Shown here: in pieces, positions 42,001 to 50,140 of the stretch | How positions within the stretch are numbered: the first letter of the stretch is position 1 | Layout: each line of letters begins with the position of its first letter | Origin: Atherinomorus stipes | Taxonomy: Eukaryota > Chordata > Actinopteri > Atheriniformes > Atherinidae | NCBI GenBank assembly: GCA_023101725.1 | Contig: JALJCO010007870.1 | Span: 1 to 64,000 of the forward strand | Length of the DNA: 64,000 nt | Direction of reading: 5' to 3' | Position numbers and translations under genes: made by a program | The notes under the pieces: generated by a model | Databases searched by the model: none | The model's input: the letters and a program-made list of their open reading frames with translations, nothing else | Told to the model about the DNA's origin: nothing

Positions 42001-45000
42001 TGTTGCCAGCTGAAAGATAAACACCCATGCAGTAATTATCCAATAAGAGACTTGTACCTATTTGCCTGTGTGGCAAGGTGCGCAACATGAGACATGGGCA
42101 GGATTCAATCCCCAGACTCCCAGGTGAGAGTCACGTGCGCTAACAACCATTCAGCCAAAGTGACATCCCTGTGGCCATCAATCAATCAATCAATCAATCA
42201 ATCAAAGCTTTATTTATAAAGCGCTTTTAAATACCAAAGGTAACAAAGTGCTGTACAGGTGAGTAAAAATAAAAAGTAAAATCATATAAAAATAATCACA
42301 TTAATAACACCAATAAAAAAAGTGAAGAAGGAAAACAAAAAAATCAACATACAGATTCTGGCTTAATGATGGTGCTCTCTGGAATCAAAAGCCAGAGTAA
42401 AAAGATGAGTTTTTAAAAAAGATTTAAATTCGTGGCCATGTAGCCAAGATGCATGGTCAAACAGAGGCATCGTGACAGGACCGTCAACTGCCACATGTCT
42501 CCCCCTCTTTCCACAAGCACATCCTCATGCTTTGCACAGGCTGCCACCAATTTTGAATCCATGGACTGTTTGCCAGCGTCACATGGATCCTGCCGACAAC
42601 GCCAGAATGTGGGAAGGTACCCAACGGAGAGCCGGGCGGGTTTCAATCCCCAGACTCCTGGGTAAGAATCATGCGCGCTGACCATTCAGCCAAAGGTTTG
42701 GCTGAATGGTCAGCACGCATGACTCTTACCCGGGAGTGAGTGTGGCAAGGTACCCGGGCCCTCCGTTGTGTACCTTGCCACACTTAGAGTGGCAAGGTGG
42801 CAGGTGGCAACTTTCCTCTTGGTCAGGCTGTGTACAAACAAAAGAAAAAAACTAAACAAAGGTACCTAATAGTACTGTACACACCCAACAGAAAGCACAG
42901 TGACAGTGTCAGCATGCAGTAATGAGGCATAAAAAGTGCTCTAAGATGAGTGCAATGGATCATATGCACTTCTCTGCAAGGGTTGGAGGAAGACCATGGG
43001 CCCAGAGGCTTGGGCCTCCGTAGCAGTCCCAGGGTATGGACCTCAAACACTGCACCACAGAGATGGTCATGCCTCCACCCACAAGGTGGCTTTTTCATTA
43101 CTGAATTTTCTTTGTATTGCTAACAAATGGGTAGAAACCTTTTCTGTTTTCATTGCAAACAGAAAGTGTTTAATGTAAGTGTTAGAAAATACAGCAAGAC
43201 AATCGTGTGTCTCCATGTTGGCTCTGAGCCTGGGACAAAAATGGTTTTCAAGTAGAACCAATATTAAATTGGCATGAGCACTTGCCATGAACAAGCACCT
43301 GGCTCATGCTGATAAAAAAAAAGAAAAGAAAAGGAAAGTGTTCACTAAATCTAAGAAAGTGCACTGGCCACAAAGTTACCATTTAACATATTTGCATACT
43401 ACAGACACAACTTTTCAAAGCCTTTGGCTGTGATCTAAAGCTTAGACAGTATCAAACAGCATCAAAGATTCAAGGTTTAAAAGCCCAATATCTTTGATTT
43501 TTACAGAATCTGGTCCCTACATTTCTCTTTAGTAGACTGGGTTACTGTAATAGCATTTACTGGTCTGCTTAAAAGACTGATCAGACAGCTGCAGCTGATT
43601 CAAAACGTAACTGTGCAAAGAAGTGAATCAAATCGCTCCAGTCCTGAAGTCTCTACACTGGCTTCCTGTCCATCAAAGAGTTGATTTTAAAATACCACTG
43701 TTGATTTATAAAGCTTTAAATGGTTTTGAGCCAAAATACATTTGAGATTTTCTGGTATGTTGCTAACCTTCAAGACATCTTAGGTCATTCAGAACAAGTT
43801 TCCTTTCTGTTCCCAGAGCTAGAGCTAAACTTGGAGAAGCTGTTTTCAGTCTTTATGCAACATGGATGTGGAACAAACTCCCAGAGAGCCACAGATCTAA
43901 ATCAATTCTTGCTTCTTTTACATCAGGTCTTGACTTTTTTGTTCACCATTGCATTTGAATTATTCATATTATTTGAAGGAGGTGATTAATAACTTTAACT
44001 GCACTGTACCATTTAAACATTTTTAATGGCATTTTTTGGTTAAATGCATTTTATATTCTCTGTAAAGAAGTTCTAACCACATTGCCTTACCTGAACATAG
44101 AGATGCACCAGTCCGATGCCTGGATTGGATACCAGCTCCGATATTGACTATTTAGCTGGATCGGATAACGGATGAATGAGGCCGATCCAGCATTCCGATC
44201 CAGTCATTGCTTTTTTTTTTTTATTATTAATACAGTATAATACACAGTATTGCAGTTCAAGCCATCTAGTCATTTCAATTCTATCTTTGCAATGCCAATT
44301 ACATCATAACACAGAGTAGATAAGTGTTATTCATTTAGTTTTGCTGCTAATGCATTTTACTTGTTAATAAATAATAATAAGTTCATTTATCTCTCTTAAG
44401 TAGTATCATATCAGTACCGGCTGATGCACACAGTCCAGGTATTGGTATTGGACTGGAACAGAAAGAAAACTGGATTGGTGCATCTCTACCTGAAGAAGAA
44501 TACTTTTTCACAGTGACAGTGTAAAAAGTAATCAGAACTTGGTTTGTTCCAGTGCTGAAATCGACCATCTTGACACAGAAACGTTCACAATTACCCTTGG
44601 AAATGGCTGATTGAGATTCCTTGAGAGCTACTATCCTGCAATTTTTAGAACATACCCTCTCCCGCACACCTGAATCAAATTGCTAATCACCACATGCACA
44701 TGACATTCAGCTCTGCAAAGGCCTGATCATCAGATTCATTCCACACCTGAATCAAATGATTCAGGTGTGTTTGAGAAGGATGCGACCAAAATGTGCAGGA
44801 TGGTAGCTCTCGAGGACTGGACCTGGGCACCCCTGATTTAGATGGTTTAGGTTGGACCTTCTTTGTTGATGCTACATGCATTTAAATGTGCATGGTTACA
44901 TACTTATCATATCTTTTTTTCTTTGTTTCCTGTTCTTTTACACAAATTAAACACAACCTAGTGGCACAGTTATGTAGACTCCACATGTCTAAGCTAGCTG

Positions 45001-45942
45001 ATGCCAATGTTTTTGCTTGTCATGTCACAGACTAGTTCCAGTTAATATTCTCTTATCACCTCATGTCCCTGCAGATTTAAATGAAAAGTTACACTCACTT
45101 TTCTTTGGATAGTCAGGGAGAGGATCCACCTGATAGGAGCTCCATGAGACCCTGGTTTTTGTTTTCTCCGTTTCCTCATGTTTGATTGGCATAGTCTCTC
45201 TTTGTCCTCTAAGCTCATCACTTTGACCCTCTCCAGATTCGGTTTCGCTGTCTTTACTCTCAACCAATATGCATTCTTCCTTTGGCTCCTCTTTTTTCAC
45301 TTTTTCCTCACAAGTCTCCATGTCATCAGCAGCAAAGCTACCATCACTGCCAGATGTATGTGCCAAACTCTCCTCTGAATTATTGTCAAAGAATTGATCA
45401 TCATCAACGACATCGGAGGGCGTGGGTGGGATCAGGTTAATTATAGGTGGCGTCAGGAGGCCTTCAGAAGCAAGTGTGCTGTCGGTGCCACTCTCAAACA
45501 TCAAATGATAGTCTTCCTCTTGTTCGTTATCTTCACCATCGCTGGAGGTACTTGCCAGATGAACCTGGGGCTGGATAGGGAGTGAAGACAGGGGCTTCAG
45601 TCGTCTCTTTTTTTTCAGAGCCCTTGGGCATGCAGACACAGAGCTTACTGAGCGTGCCAGGGTGTTCCTTGGGTTCAGGAGGTCCTCGTCTGACAGGCTG
45701 AAGCCGGCGTTAACTATCCCCTGATCCTCCACTGTAATCTGGATAGCTTCCCTCTCACCTGATCCCCGTTTATCCAGGTGTGGAAGCAGCGAACCCTCAT
45801 TAATCTTCCTTTTCTGCTCCTGCAGAGGTTCCTGGTTACCACGTAAGCACGGGCAGCAGAAAAACCTTCGTGAAAACTGCTGAGTGCTCTTTCTCCACCT
45901 TTGCCTTCGAGGCCAGTCTTTCTCTGCATTTGCACTTGCCAT
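28095..45942 (-). CDS. SAM, RA/ubiquitin-like, coiled-coil and PDZ domain protein (15 coding exons, 869 aa)
   Basis: Joined minus-strand exons, 5' to 3': 45942-45099, 40683-40633, 38855-38743, 37234-37129, 36194-36036, 35930-35813, 35719-35658, 35431-35306, 35191-35097, 34999-34850, 34754-34558, 33373-33244, 31441-31409, 29191-28998, 28326-28095. All are bounded by AG/GT and all phases agree, giving 2610 nt. Seen: acidic disordered residues 1-281, SAM about 343-412, a ubiquitin-like/RA-like segment about 478-558, coiled coil about 588-735, PDZ about 751-832, and a short basic tail ending in VMAI. The start is the first ATG after an in-frame stop, with G at -3 and +4. SAM, coiled-coil and PDZ domains mediate oligomerisation and binding of C-terminal peptides, so a scaffold or adaptor role is inferred. 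CNK, Shank and neurabin proteins also combine SAM and PDZ but differ in order and companions. I do not recognise the gene. An untranslated first exon or alternative exons cannot be excluded. Confidence 0.82.
28998..29191 (-). CDS. Coding exon 14: first half of the PDZ domain
   Basis: 194 bp, phase 0 in (acceptor gtctcccctcag), phase 2 out at a gtaaca donor. It encodes [11 protein letters not shown], then PDZ strands: [10 protein letters not shown], a carboxylate-loop-like GLYGF in place of the canonical GLGF, then [11 protein letters not shown] and LCVGDR. GLYGF is an acceptable loop variant. Confidence 0.85.
29405..29580. repeat. Fold-back inverted repeat in the intron before the last-but-one exon
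   Basis: Arms 29405-29474 and 29512-29580 are reverse complements with few mismatches (for example caacctggaccttatt against aataaggtccaggttg, and catgcatttactcac against gtgagtaaatgcatg). The loop is about 37 bp. RNA from this intron would form a hairpin of about 70 bp. It is probably a small MITE remnant. Confidence 0.85.
29951..30008. repeat. TA dinucleotide microsatellite
   Basis: About 29 pure TA units, 16 bp from the left end of the element at 30024. Confidence 0.95.
30024..30611. mobile_element. hAT-like MITE, about 588 bp
   Basis: Left end agggatgt and right end acatccct are inverted. Sub-terminal parts share repeated aatatcggtatt and gatattgg motifs, as in fish hAT-type non-autonomous elements. 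No coding region, and no clear target duplication was found, so the exact ends are uncertain. It lies in intron 13 of the SAM/PDZ gene. Confidence 0.65.
31409..31441 (-). CDS. Coding exon 13: 33-bp microexon
   Basis: An acceptor cattttctttgtag and a donor gtactg bracket exactly 11 codons, [11 protein letters not shown], phase 0 on both sides. The peptide continues the coiled-coil pattern and fits exons 12 and 14. It could be skipped without changing frame. Confidence 0.65.
33244..33373 (-). CDS. Coding exon 12: coiled coil
   Basis: 130 bp, phase 2 in, phase 0 out at a gtacta donor. It encodes [17 protein letters not shown] and then [20 protein letters not shown] with heptad spacing, ending ESYEK. 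Another frame of the same DNA is open for 145 codons, but it lacks the helix pattern and the phase match. Confidence 0.82.
34558..34754 (-). CDS. Coding exon 11: coiled coil
   Basis: 197 bp, phase 0 in, phase 2 out at a gtaggt donor. It encodes [36 protein letters not shown] and [14 protein letters not shown], strongly heptad-patterned and ending AHKK plus two bases. If the donor is not used, the frame reads AAG TAG and stops at once. The phase match with exon 12 ([11 protein letters not shown]) supports splicing here. Confidence 0.82.
34850..34999 (-). CDS. Coding exon 10: linker and coiled-coil start
   Basis: 150 bp (50 codons), phase 0 at both ends. A polar Asn/Ser-rich linker is followed by heptad-like sequence [20 protein letters not shown], the start of the coiled coil. 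Splice context is consistent: acceptor ttacatcatag and donor gtccat. Confidence 0.8.
35097..35191 (-). CDS. Coding exon 9: end of the ubiquitin-like/RA-like fold
   Basis: 95 bp, phase 1 in and phase 0 out. It encodes [20 protein letters not shown] and then [13 protein letters not shown], whose last strand (LELHLCKT) matches the closing strand typical of RA/RBD folds. Confidence 0.75.
35306..35431 (-). CDS. Coding exon 8: core of the ubiquitin-like/RA-like fold
   Basis: 126 bp, phase 1 in and out. It encodes [20 protein letters not shown] and then a helix and strand ([19 protein letters not shown]). A strand, basic hairpin, TV-kick and helix pattern resembles Ras-association or RBD domains. 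The donor gttccc is weak but the phase agrees. The RA assignment is by pattern only. Confidence 0.72.
35658..35719 (-). CDS. Coding exon 7: start of the ubiquitin-like/RA-like fold
   Basis: 62 bp, phase 2 in and phase 1 out, with a cccttcacag acceptor and a gtgagt donor. It encodes [14 protein letters not shown] and then the beta-strand-like MIEITIN, which reads on into exon 8 as the first strand of a ubiquitin-superfold segment. Confidence 0.75.
35813..35930 (-). CDS. Coding exon 6: Ser/basic linker
   Basis: Phase 1 in, phase 2 out at a gtaaat donor. It encodes [20 protein letters not shown] followed by a serine- and arginine-rich stretch ([20 protein letters not shown]). The serine/arginine spacing suggests a basophilic kinase target or 14-3-3 site, which is inference. 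The acceptor reads ttcaccaag, with a weak polypyrimidine tract. An alternative AG two bases downstream would change the frame. Confidence 0.75.
36036..36194 (-). CDS. Coding exon 5: second half of the SAM domain
   Basis: Phase 1 in and out. It encodes [20 protein letters not shown] and then the terminal SAM helix with [15 protein letters not shown], which aligns with the usual SAM pattern of G-x-x-L, an acidic loop and a C-terminal helix. The exon joins exon 4 without a gap in the SAM core. Confidence 0.88.
36461..37096. mobile_element. MITE with long terminal inverted repeats (about 636 bp)
   Basis: Left end gatacaacaccca and right end tgggtgttgtatc are perfect 13-bp inverses. The inverted similarity extends imperfectly for about 80 bp (cagaatgatgtaccttcattt against aaatgaaggtacatcattc). 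An inner inverted pair also occurs (caaattcacaacacta and tagtgttgtgaacttg). The whole intron between the two SAM exons is mostly this element. Superfamily was not determined. Confidence 0.85.
37129..37234 (-). CDS. Coding exon 4: first half of the SAM domain
   Basis: Acceptor ttttctctccag, phase 0 in, phase 1 out at a gtaaaa donor. It encodes DVQRQVV and then the SAM N-terminal helices, with the hallmark pattern [19 protein letters not shown] (W, the IGL turn, then F/I of helix 2). The next exon completes the domain. A MITE end lies 32 bp into the following intron. Confidence 0.88.
38743..38855 (-). CDS. Coding exon 3 (113 bp)
   Basis: Enters in phase 1 and leaves in phase 0 at a gtattg donor. 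It encodes [20 protein letters not shown] followed by a short basic segment ending THKNMK. The tryptophan-containing helix-like stretch just ahead of the SAM domain may be a short linear motif. Function is not recognised. Confidence 0.8.
40633..40683 (-). CDS. Coding exon 2 (51 bp)
   Basis: Small exon between a tctgtcacag acceptor and a gtgagt donor, entering and leaving in phase 1. It encodes about 17 residues ([17 protein letters not shown]). Its length is a multiple of three, so skipping it would keep the frame. It follows a transposon-filled first intron of about 4.4 kb. Confidence 0.75.
40775..40791. repeat. Short TA tract in intron 1
   Basis: About eight TA units (tatatata run). Confidence 0.8.
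41213..42068 (-). mobile_element. Tc1/mariner-like transposon remnant
   Basis: Left end caccgcctggccaaaaaaa matches the terminal repeat of a widespread fish Tc1-like family. Transposase pieces lie on the minus strand (next entry). The matching right terminal repeat is missing: the sequence breaks after cctatttgcct and passes into SINE-like DNA. It is truncated and internally reduced. Confidence 0.8.
41405..41950 (-). pseudogene. Tc1-like transposase pseudogene
   Basis: An ATG at 41950 begins [20 protein letters not shown], followed by [18 protein letters not shown], an N-terminal helix-turn-helix. The DDE-region block [19 protein letters not shown] is encoded at 41405-41470. The middle of the catalytic domain is disrupted or missing and frames change, so no active transposase can be made. 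Confidence 0.85.
42095..42159 (-). repeat. tRNA-derived SINE head, copy 1
   Basis: Read on the minus strand: an A-box-like TTTGGCTGAATGGTTGTTAG, an anticodon-like stem GACTC/GAGTC, and a B-box-like GGGGATTGAATCC. The order and spacing resemble a tRNA gene, as in fish SINEs. It is a divergent copy, not a functional tRNA. Confidence 0.55.
42179..42431 (-). mobile_element. 5'-truncated retroposon with 8-bp target duplication
   Basis: Starts (plus strand) with (caat)n, then agctttatttataaagcgc, which is the inverted 3' tail of an L2-like or SINE retroposon, and ends at gatttaaattc. It is flanked by gtggccat at 42171-42178 and 42432-42439. The insertion splits the surrounding SINE-like sequence. 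Confidence 0.75.
42620..42694 (-). repeat. tRNA-derived SINE head, copy 2
   Basis: Minus strand: TTTGGCTGAATGGTCAGC, then GATTCTTACCCAGGAGTC (stem-loop) and GGGGATTGAAACCC (B-box-like). It is close in sequence to copy 1 and inverted relative to copy 3. Confidence 0.55.
42697..42784 (+). repeat. tRNA-derived SINE head, copy 3, and hairpin
   Basis: Plus strand: TTTGGCTGAATGGTCAGC, then GACTCTTACCCGGGAGT. No clear B box follows. 42739-42753 and 42770-42784 form a perfect 15-bp inverted repeat (agtgtggcaaggtac), giving a second hairpin. Confidence 0.5.
43400..44080 (+). repeat. L2-type LINE fragment
   Basis: A decayed frame with recognisable blocks: [17 protein letters not shown] (compare LQxVQNAAAR), a STLASCP stretch corresponding to LHWLPV in another frame, and [12 protein letters not shown] sequence. 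The 3' tail is AT-rich. Several stops and shifts show it is dead. It sits in intron 1 of the SAM/PDZ gene. Confidence 0.65.
44098..44488. mobile_element. hAT-type MITE, 391 bp
   Basis: Left end tagagatgcaccagtcc and right end ggattggtgcatctcta are inverted with few mismatches. Flanks cctgaaca (44090-44097) and cctgaaga (44489-44496) match at 7 of 8 positions, consistent with an 8-bp hAT duplication. Non-coding. Confidence 0.88.
44605..44836. mobile_element. Imperfect inverted-repeat element (fish MITE)
   Basis: The left part gagagctactatcctgca is matched in reverse by tgcaggatggtagctctc on the right, with cacacctgaatca and tgattcaggtgtg as inner inverted blocks. The right end ggacctgggcacccctga is a common fish repeat terminus. 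The left end is eroded. Confidence 0.65.
45099..45942 (-). CDS. Coding exon 1: acidic disordered N-terminal region (residues 1-281)
   Basis: 844 bp starting at an ATG with an in-frame TAA about 30 bp upstream, ending at a gtgagt donor in phase 1. It encodes a basic N-terminus with a cysteine cluster, FFCCPCLRG (residues 27-35), a lysine/arginine patch KKKRRLK (110-116), and a long Asp/Glu/Ser-rich stretch (about 132-260). Two motifs fit the SUMO consensus: VKKE (215-218) and IKHE (253-256). The cysteine cluster could be palmitoylated and the basic patch could be a nuclear signal; both are inferences. No folded domain is visible. Confidence 0.85.
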
Positions 45943-46924
45943 AACAGTAGCCCTCTCAACTATGAACTCGCTATATTTTTAAACACACACTTGTTCTTTG
46001 AATTTGACAAATCTCTGCATACGGAAAAGACCATCCCCTCCATGAGAAAATACTGCTCTGGAATAGAAGCCACAGCATCTGCACACAGCACACTCAGCTT
46101 CATCACGTTGCTTAGGAGAACAGAAAAAATGGACCTATTCTTATTCTTCAGGTCAGGTGGGCACTTGAATTGAAGGCTAGCCTCAATTAGCATGCTTTGA
46201 TATGATAAGCAGCATCACTGGTTTCTAATAGGACAGCACTACCCAAACAAACATATAGATAATAACAGAAAAAGATAAGCTGATTTTGCAAAAGCTTCTT
46301 ATGTATTTTCCATGATTATGTGTCTGAATTTGTGCTTCATGCATGACTGCATGGGCAGGGCTGGGGTATGTGCTCATATTAATAAAAGTCAGTATTTAAT
46401 TTCTGTGAGGGTCATTTGCAGGGGACTTGGGGAGAATATGGGCTGGCGGATGCTCACCACACACAACCCGTATGGCATCAGATGACATTTCCCTCATTCC
46501 ACAAGCCCAGTCCTGTTCTCTCCTACTTGATAAATCATCCAGCATCAACTTTAAACCATTTTACCACACCACCCACGCTGAAGGCATGTATGAAAAGATG
46601 ATATCCATGCCTTTTCTCACGCCCAGAAAGTGTCAGTGAAGTGATAATAATTACTCCTCTACCAGTATCCACCTATCACTCTGAAGTCTCTCTTTGGGGT
46701 GAAAGGAAGGTGCTGCTGTTTGTTTCTTCCCTTATTCTTCCATGTCTAAACCAATCGTATTTGCATGTCGTATTTAAATGAGTTTTAAATGGTTGCATAT
46801 TCCTATATACTTATCAGCCTTCTGTATATCAAGGGTTTTAATCAAGCTTCATACAGTATCTCCTGTCAGTAATAAAATTAGGTGGCCCTAATGGGGCACA
46901 CATTCAAATGGAAAACTCAGTTTT
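45943..46924. other. Region upstream of the SAM/PDZ gene start codon
   Basis: Should hold the 5' untranslated region and promoter if transcription starts close by. No TATA box in a convincing place and no CpG-rich block was seen. The stop codon in frame before the ATG is about 30 bp upstream. Beyond about 46200 nothing was recognised. Confidence 0.35.
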
Positions 46925-47430
46925 ACTCTGCAAAAAATCAAAATCTTGCCAACTATATTTGTCTAATTTCTTGTCACAATATCTCATCACACTCAATATA
47001 AGACAAAATCACCTAAAGAGAAACATTCAGTGAGATATGGGAACTTGTTTTAAGACAATACATCTTGAATATGTCTTATTTCAAGAAATCTTATCGAAAA
47101 TTTCACTAGTTCTATTGGCAGATATTTTTGTTTGTTTGTTCATTACAGGCAAAAAGTTTTTTTTTTCACTTATCCCACAAGTAAACCAGATTTTTTTGCC
47201 TGTAATAAGCAAATAAAAAAATCTGCCTGTAGAACAAGTGATATGTTCTTGATAAGATTTCTTGAAATATAGACATGCCTGTATTCAAGATGCATTGTTT
47301 TGAAACAAGTTCCTATATGTCACTGAAACTTTTCTCCTTAGGTGTTTATGTCTTATATTGAGTGTGTTGAGATATTTTGACTAGAAATTAGACAAATGTA
47401 CTTTGTAAGATTTAGTGTTTTTGCAGTGTA
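46925..47430. mobile_element. Palindromic MITE, about 506 bp
   Basis: The two halves are imperfect reverse complements over their whole length, meeting near 47178. Left blocks tttgtctaatttct, cactcaatataagac, ggaacttgtttt and catcttgaata recur inverted on the right. The ends read actctgcaaaaa and tttttgcagtgt. It carries no coding sequence. Confidence 0.88.
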
Positions 47431-50073
47431 CATTTAAATTAAAATCTACCAGAAGGTTGCCTTAATTGAGGTTTAAATAATTCTGCTTATTTTCCCCAAA
47501 TAAAAGCTAACCTCAGACTCACTGTTCATAACTACAAGGCTAAGCAGTTTTTTGGCTTACAGACATATAATTTCTGTTTACTGGGAGCAGATATAAGCAA
47601 AATCTCTTAACTCCCACAGACAAGCACCTCAAGGTGGTTTTATTGGGTTGCTAGAAAAGATAGAAATACTCTTCTGGTCAGTTGAGAGGTGCTTTAAGAG
47701 GTCACTGAAAGACCCATGTGGTGGTATCCACAAGGAGAAAATGTTCATCGCAAATGAGCAACTTAACTTCAGCTTTAATGGCAGAAAAGGGAAAAAAATA
47801 TGTGGGTTTAATTTACCTCAGAGTTTGACAGCAATGCTGGAACGCCCAGATGTAAGCTCAGAGATGCAGTAAATTCAGGGAAGGCAGACAAAACCACTTA
47901 AAAAAGGAAATTGTGGGGATTAATCATCCAAGGAAAAGAATTCATGAAATGAATTGTATTATTGCAGCTCTGAGAATGCATAATCCATATCAGTACTTCA
48001 AGACCAACAAAGGGGGGCAGTAGAGAGCAGATGCACAACACTGACAGGACATAAAACAGAGCCCACCACTTCTTAGAAGGACCTCCACTGGTATTCGCAC
48101 GTCTGGATAAAGTTAAACCACACAAGTGCTTTTCATTCACAGCCTAGTGAGGCTGGCTTTCATGATATCTTGATCTGGTGTTTGCAAGAATATCAAGTTT
48201 TGTCATAATCCTCTGTACATGTTGTTTGAATATACATAAGCAGTGGGGAAACCAAAGGATACTTGTAGGATTAATGTTCCATCTCCTTTATAGGGGTTAT
48301 GTTTAAAATCAGCCAAAAATCTATAACCGTACTTGCAGATTTATGAAAAATGAATTCCTTATGATATATGTTGCGAGACGGTATAAGTGACAGAGCAGAC
48401 AAAGATAAATGCTTCACAGCTGCTCTTGCCCAGGGCAATAAGTGGCAGAGATCACCAAAACTCACTGTCTCATTCAAACTCACAAAACAATCTGATTATT
48501 CATCTTAAACTTAACTTTTTAGGTTTGTTTTACTTTCATCTTGCATTCATAAAGCTGTGCCTCGCTGCTTTGTGAGTTCCCCTACATGCCCAGACATAGG
48601 TCTGTGAGCATCTGAGCATGCTCCGATTGTGTTTTTAATGGTCTCACAAGCAGAGAGTGGTAAACTCTCCGGCCAGCCAGAGACGGCGGTGCAGCCAACA
48701 TCAACACCAGTCCTCTGCTCCGGGAGGGCTCCTTTCTAAAACACCCTCACTTCTTGCTCAGCTGCAGCGCTGTGAAACATGTTGAACATTTCCTGTGACA
48801 GTCATGTTTCCATAGGCACCAGGACCCTGCATCCATAGTCAGCAGTGGGTTCTGTGGTGAACATGACCCTCTTTGGTCATAAAGAGAACTCACACAGGCA
48901 AACACACACCCTCAAAAGAGAAGCTTTTTCTTCACTCTAATTCACAGAGGAGGAGAATGCTTTAACCAGTCTATAATTGCATTTACTAAACAAGACAGCA
49001 GCATGAGTCACTTTCCAGAGGGAAGGAATGTCACCTCTTCCTGTGAAATCAGGAGGGATGGAGGGAGTGACTGCTTCAGAAAAACATCCACTAAGCTCTT
49101 TATATTGTCAAGGATGTCGAGCGGCCGCAAGGGACCAAACAACGCGGTGGCACTCAAGCAGCAAGGGGGGTCTACAAAAATAAGCATCTTAAACCCAAGA
49201 TGTTGAGTTTCTAAGTCAACACATCATGAATCAAGGCTTTTCACCATCATTTCCATCGTGCCCCTCGAGCAGATGCATCCATTTTGCTTACACAGACCTT
49301 CCTGTTTGTGCTCGCCACCACTAAACCTCTTGAAAAGTGTGCCAAAGCCTTGCAGTTCCCCCTGTGGCTGATACCTAATAGCATGAGAAAAGGAGTTCAG
49401 AGGGGAGAAGAAAAGGCCAGTGACCTTCAGAACTTCTGGGCTGAACTTTCCCCTCCACCCCCCCCACCCCCCACCCCCATCAACAGCCAGTCCCCCTTTC
49501 CCTAATCAATTACTGTTGGCAGTCAGGAGACCACCAATGATTAGCAGCAGCAAGGCAGACATGGTTTGGGGGTTAGAGTGTGTGTATGCGAGAGAGGGAG
49601 GTGGGGGACGGAAAGGAAAATGGAAAGAAAAGAGGTCCTCAAAACGGCTTTGATCAAAATGCTGCCTCCATAACGCATACCCCCTCCTGGTTTAAATGAC
49701 CCTTGAGGAGTTTTATTTATGTGTGAGAATGAAAAATGACATCCATTTGTATTTTCTTCCTCAAACTGTTGCACATAAGTAGACGGCACTCTATCCCCAA
49801 TATTGTTTACAGTTGCAGAGACACAGCTGAGACTGACAGGCTGAGAGATAAACACATAAACACAAACCTTTTTTGTTGTTCAGGTCTTTGAAGCAGGAGG
49901 GAAATAATTTACTGGCTTTCTTTTTTATGAGAGGCTGTCCTGTTCCCACGCCCAGTGTGGCAGGAAAGCTCAACAAAATCATTTGTCTTAGATTGGCTGA
50001 TTGACTTGCTGGAATCTGAGTCTATCTTTGATGGCAATGGAAGTTTCATTTGATGAAAGGAACTCTCCCACTA
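47431..50073. other. Gene-free stretch
   Basis: No exon or repeat family was recognised. 48580-48800 is GC-richer and could be regulatory. A NotI-like gcggccgc occurs at about 49121, and a C/CA-rich tract at 49455-49480. Confidence 0.35.
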
Positions 50074-50079
50074 CCCCCC

Positions 50080-50139
<60 letters not shown>
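50074..50139. repeat. Poly-C (23) followed by CA microsatellite
   Basis: An uninterrupted C run at 50074-50096 joins about 21 CA/AC units at 50097-50139. Confidence 0.95.

Positions 50140-50140
<1 letters not shown>

Noticed and set aside
42179..42230. CRISPR-like array from caat repeats
   Set aside because: Short tandem tail units of a retroposon with no spacers; eukaryotic context.
42095..42784. Functional tRNA genes
   Set aside because: The A- and B-box-like parts are present, but cloverleaf pairing is poor and copies are repeated and inverted, so SINE heads are more likely.
49119..49128. Cloning-vector remnant suggested by gagcggccgc
   Set aside because: A lone NotI site; neighbouring sequence reads as ordinary genomic DNA.
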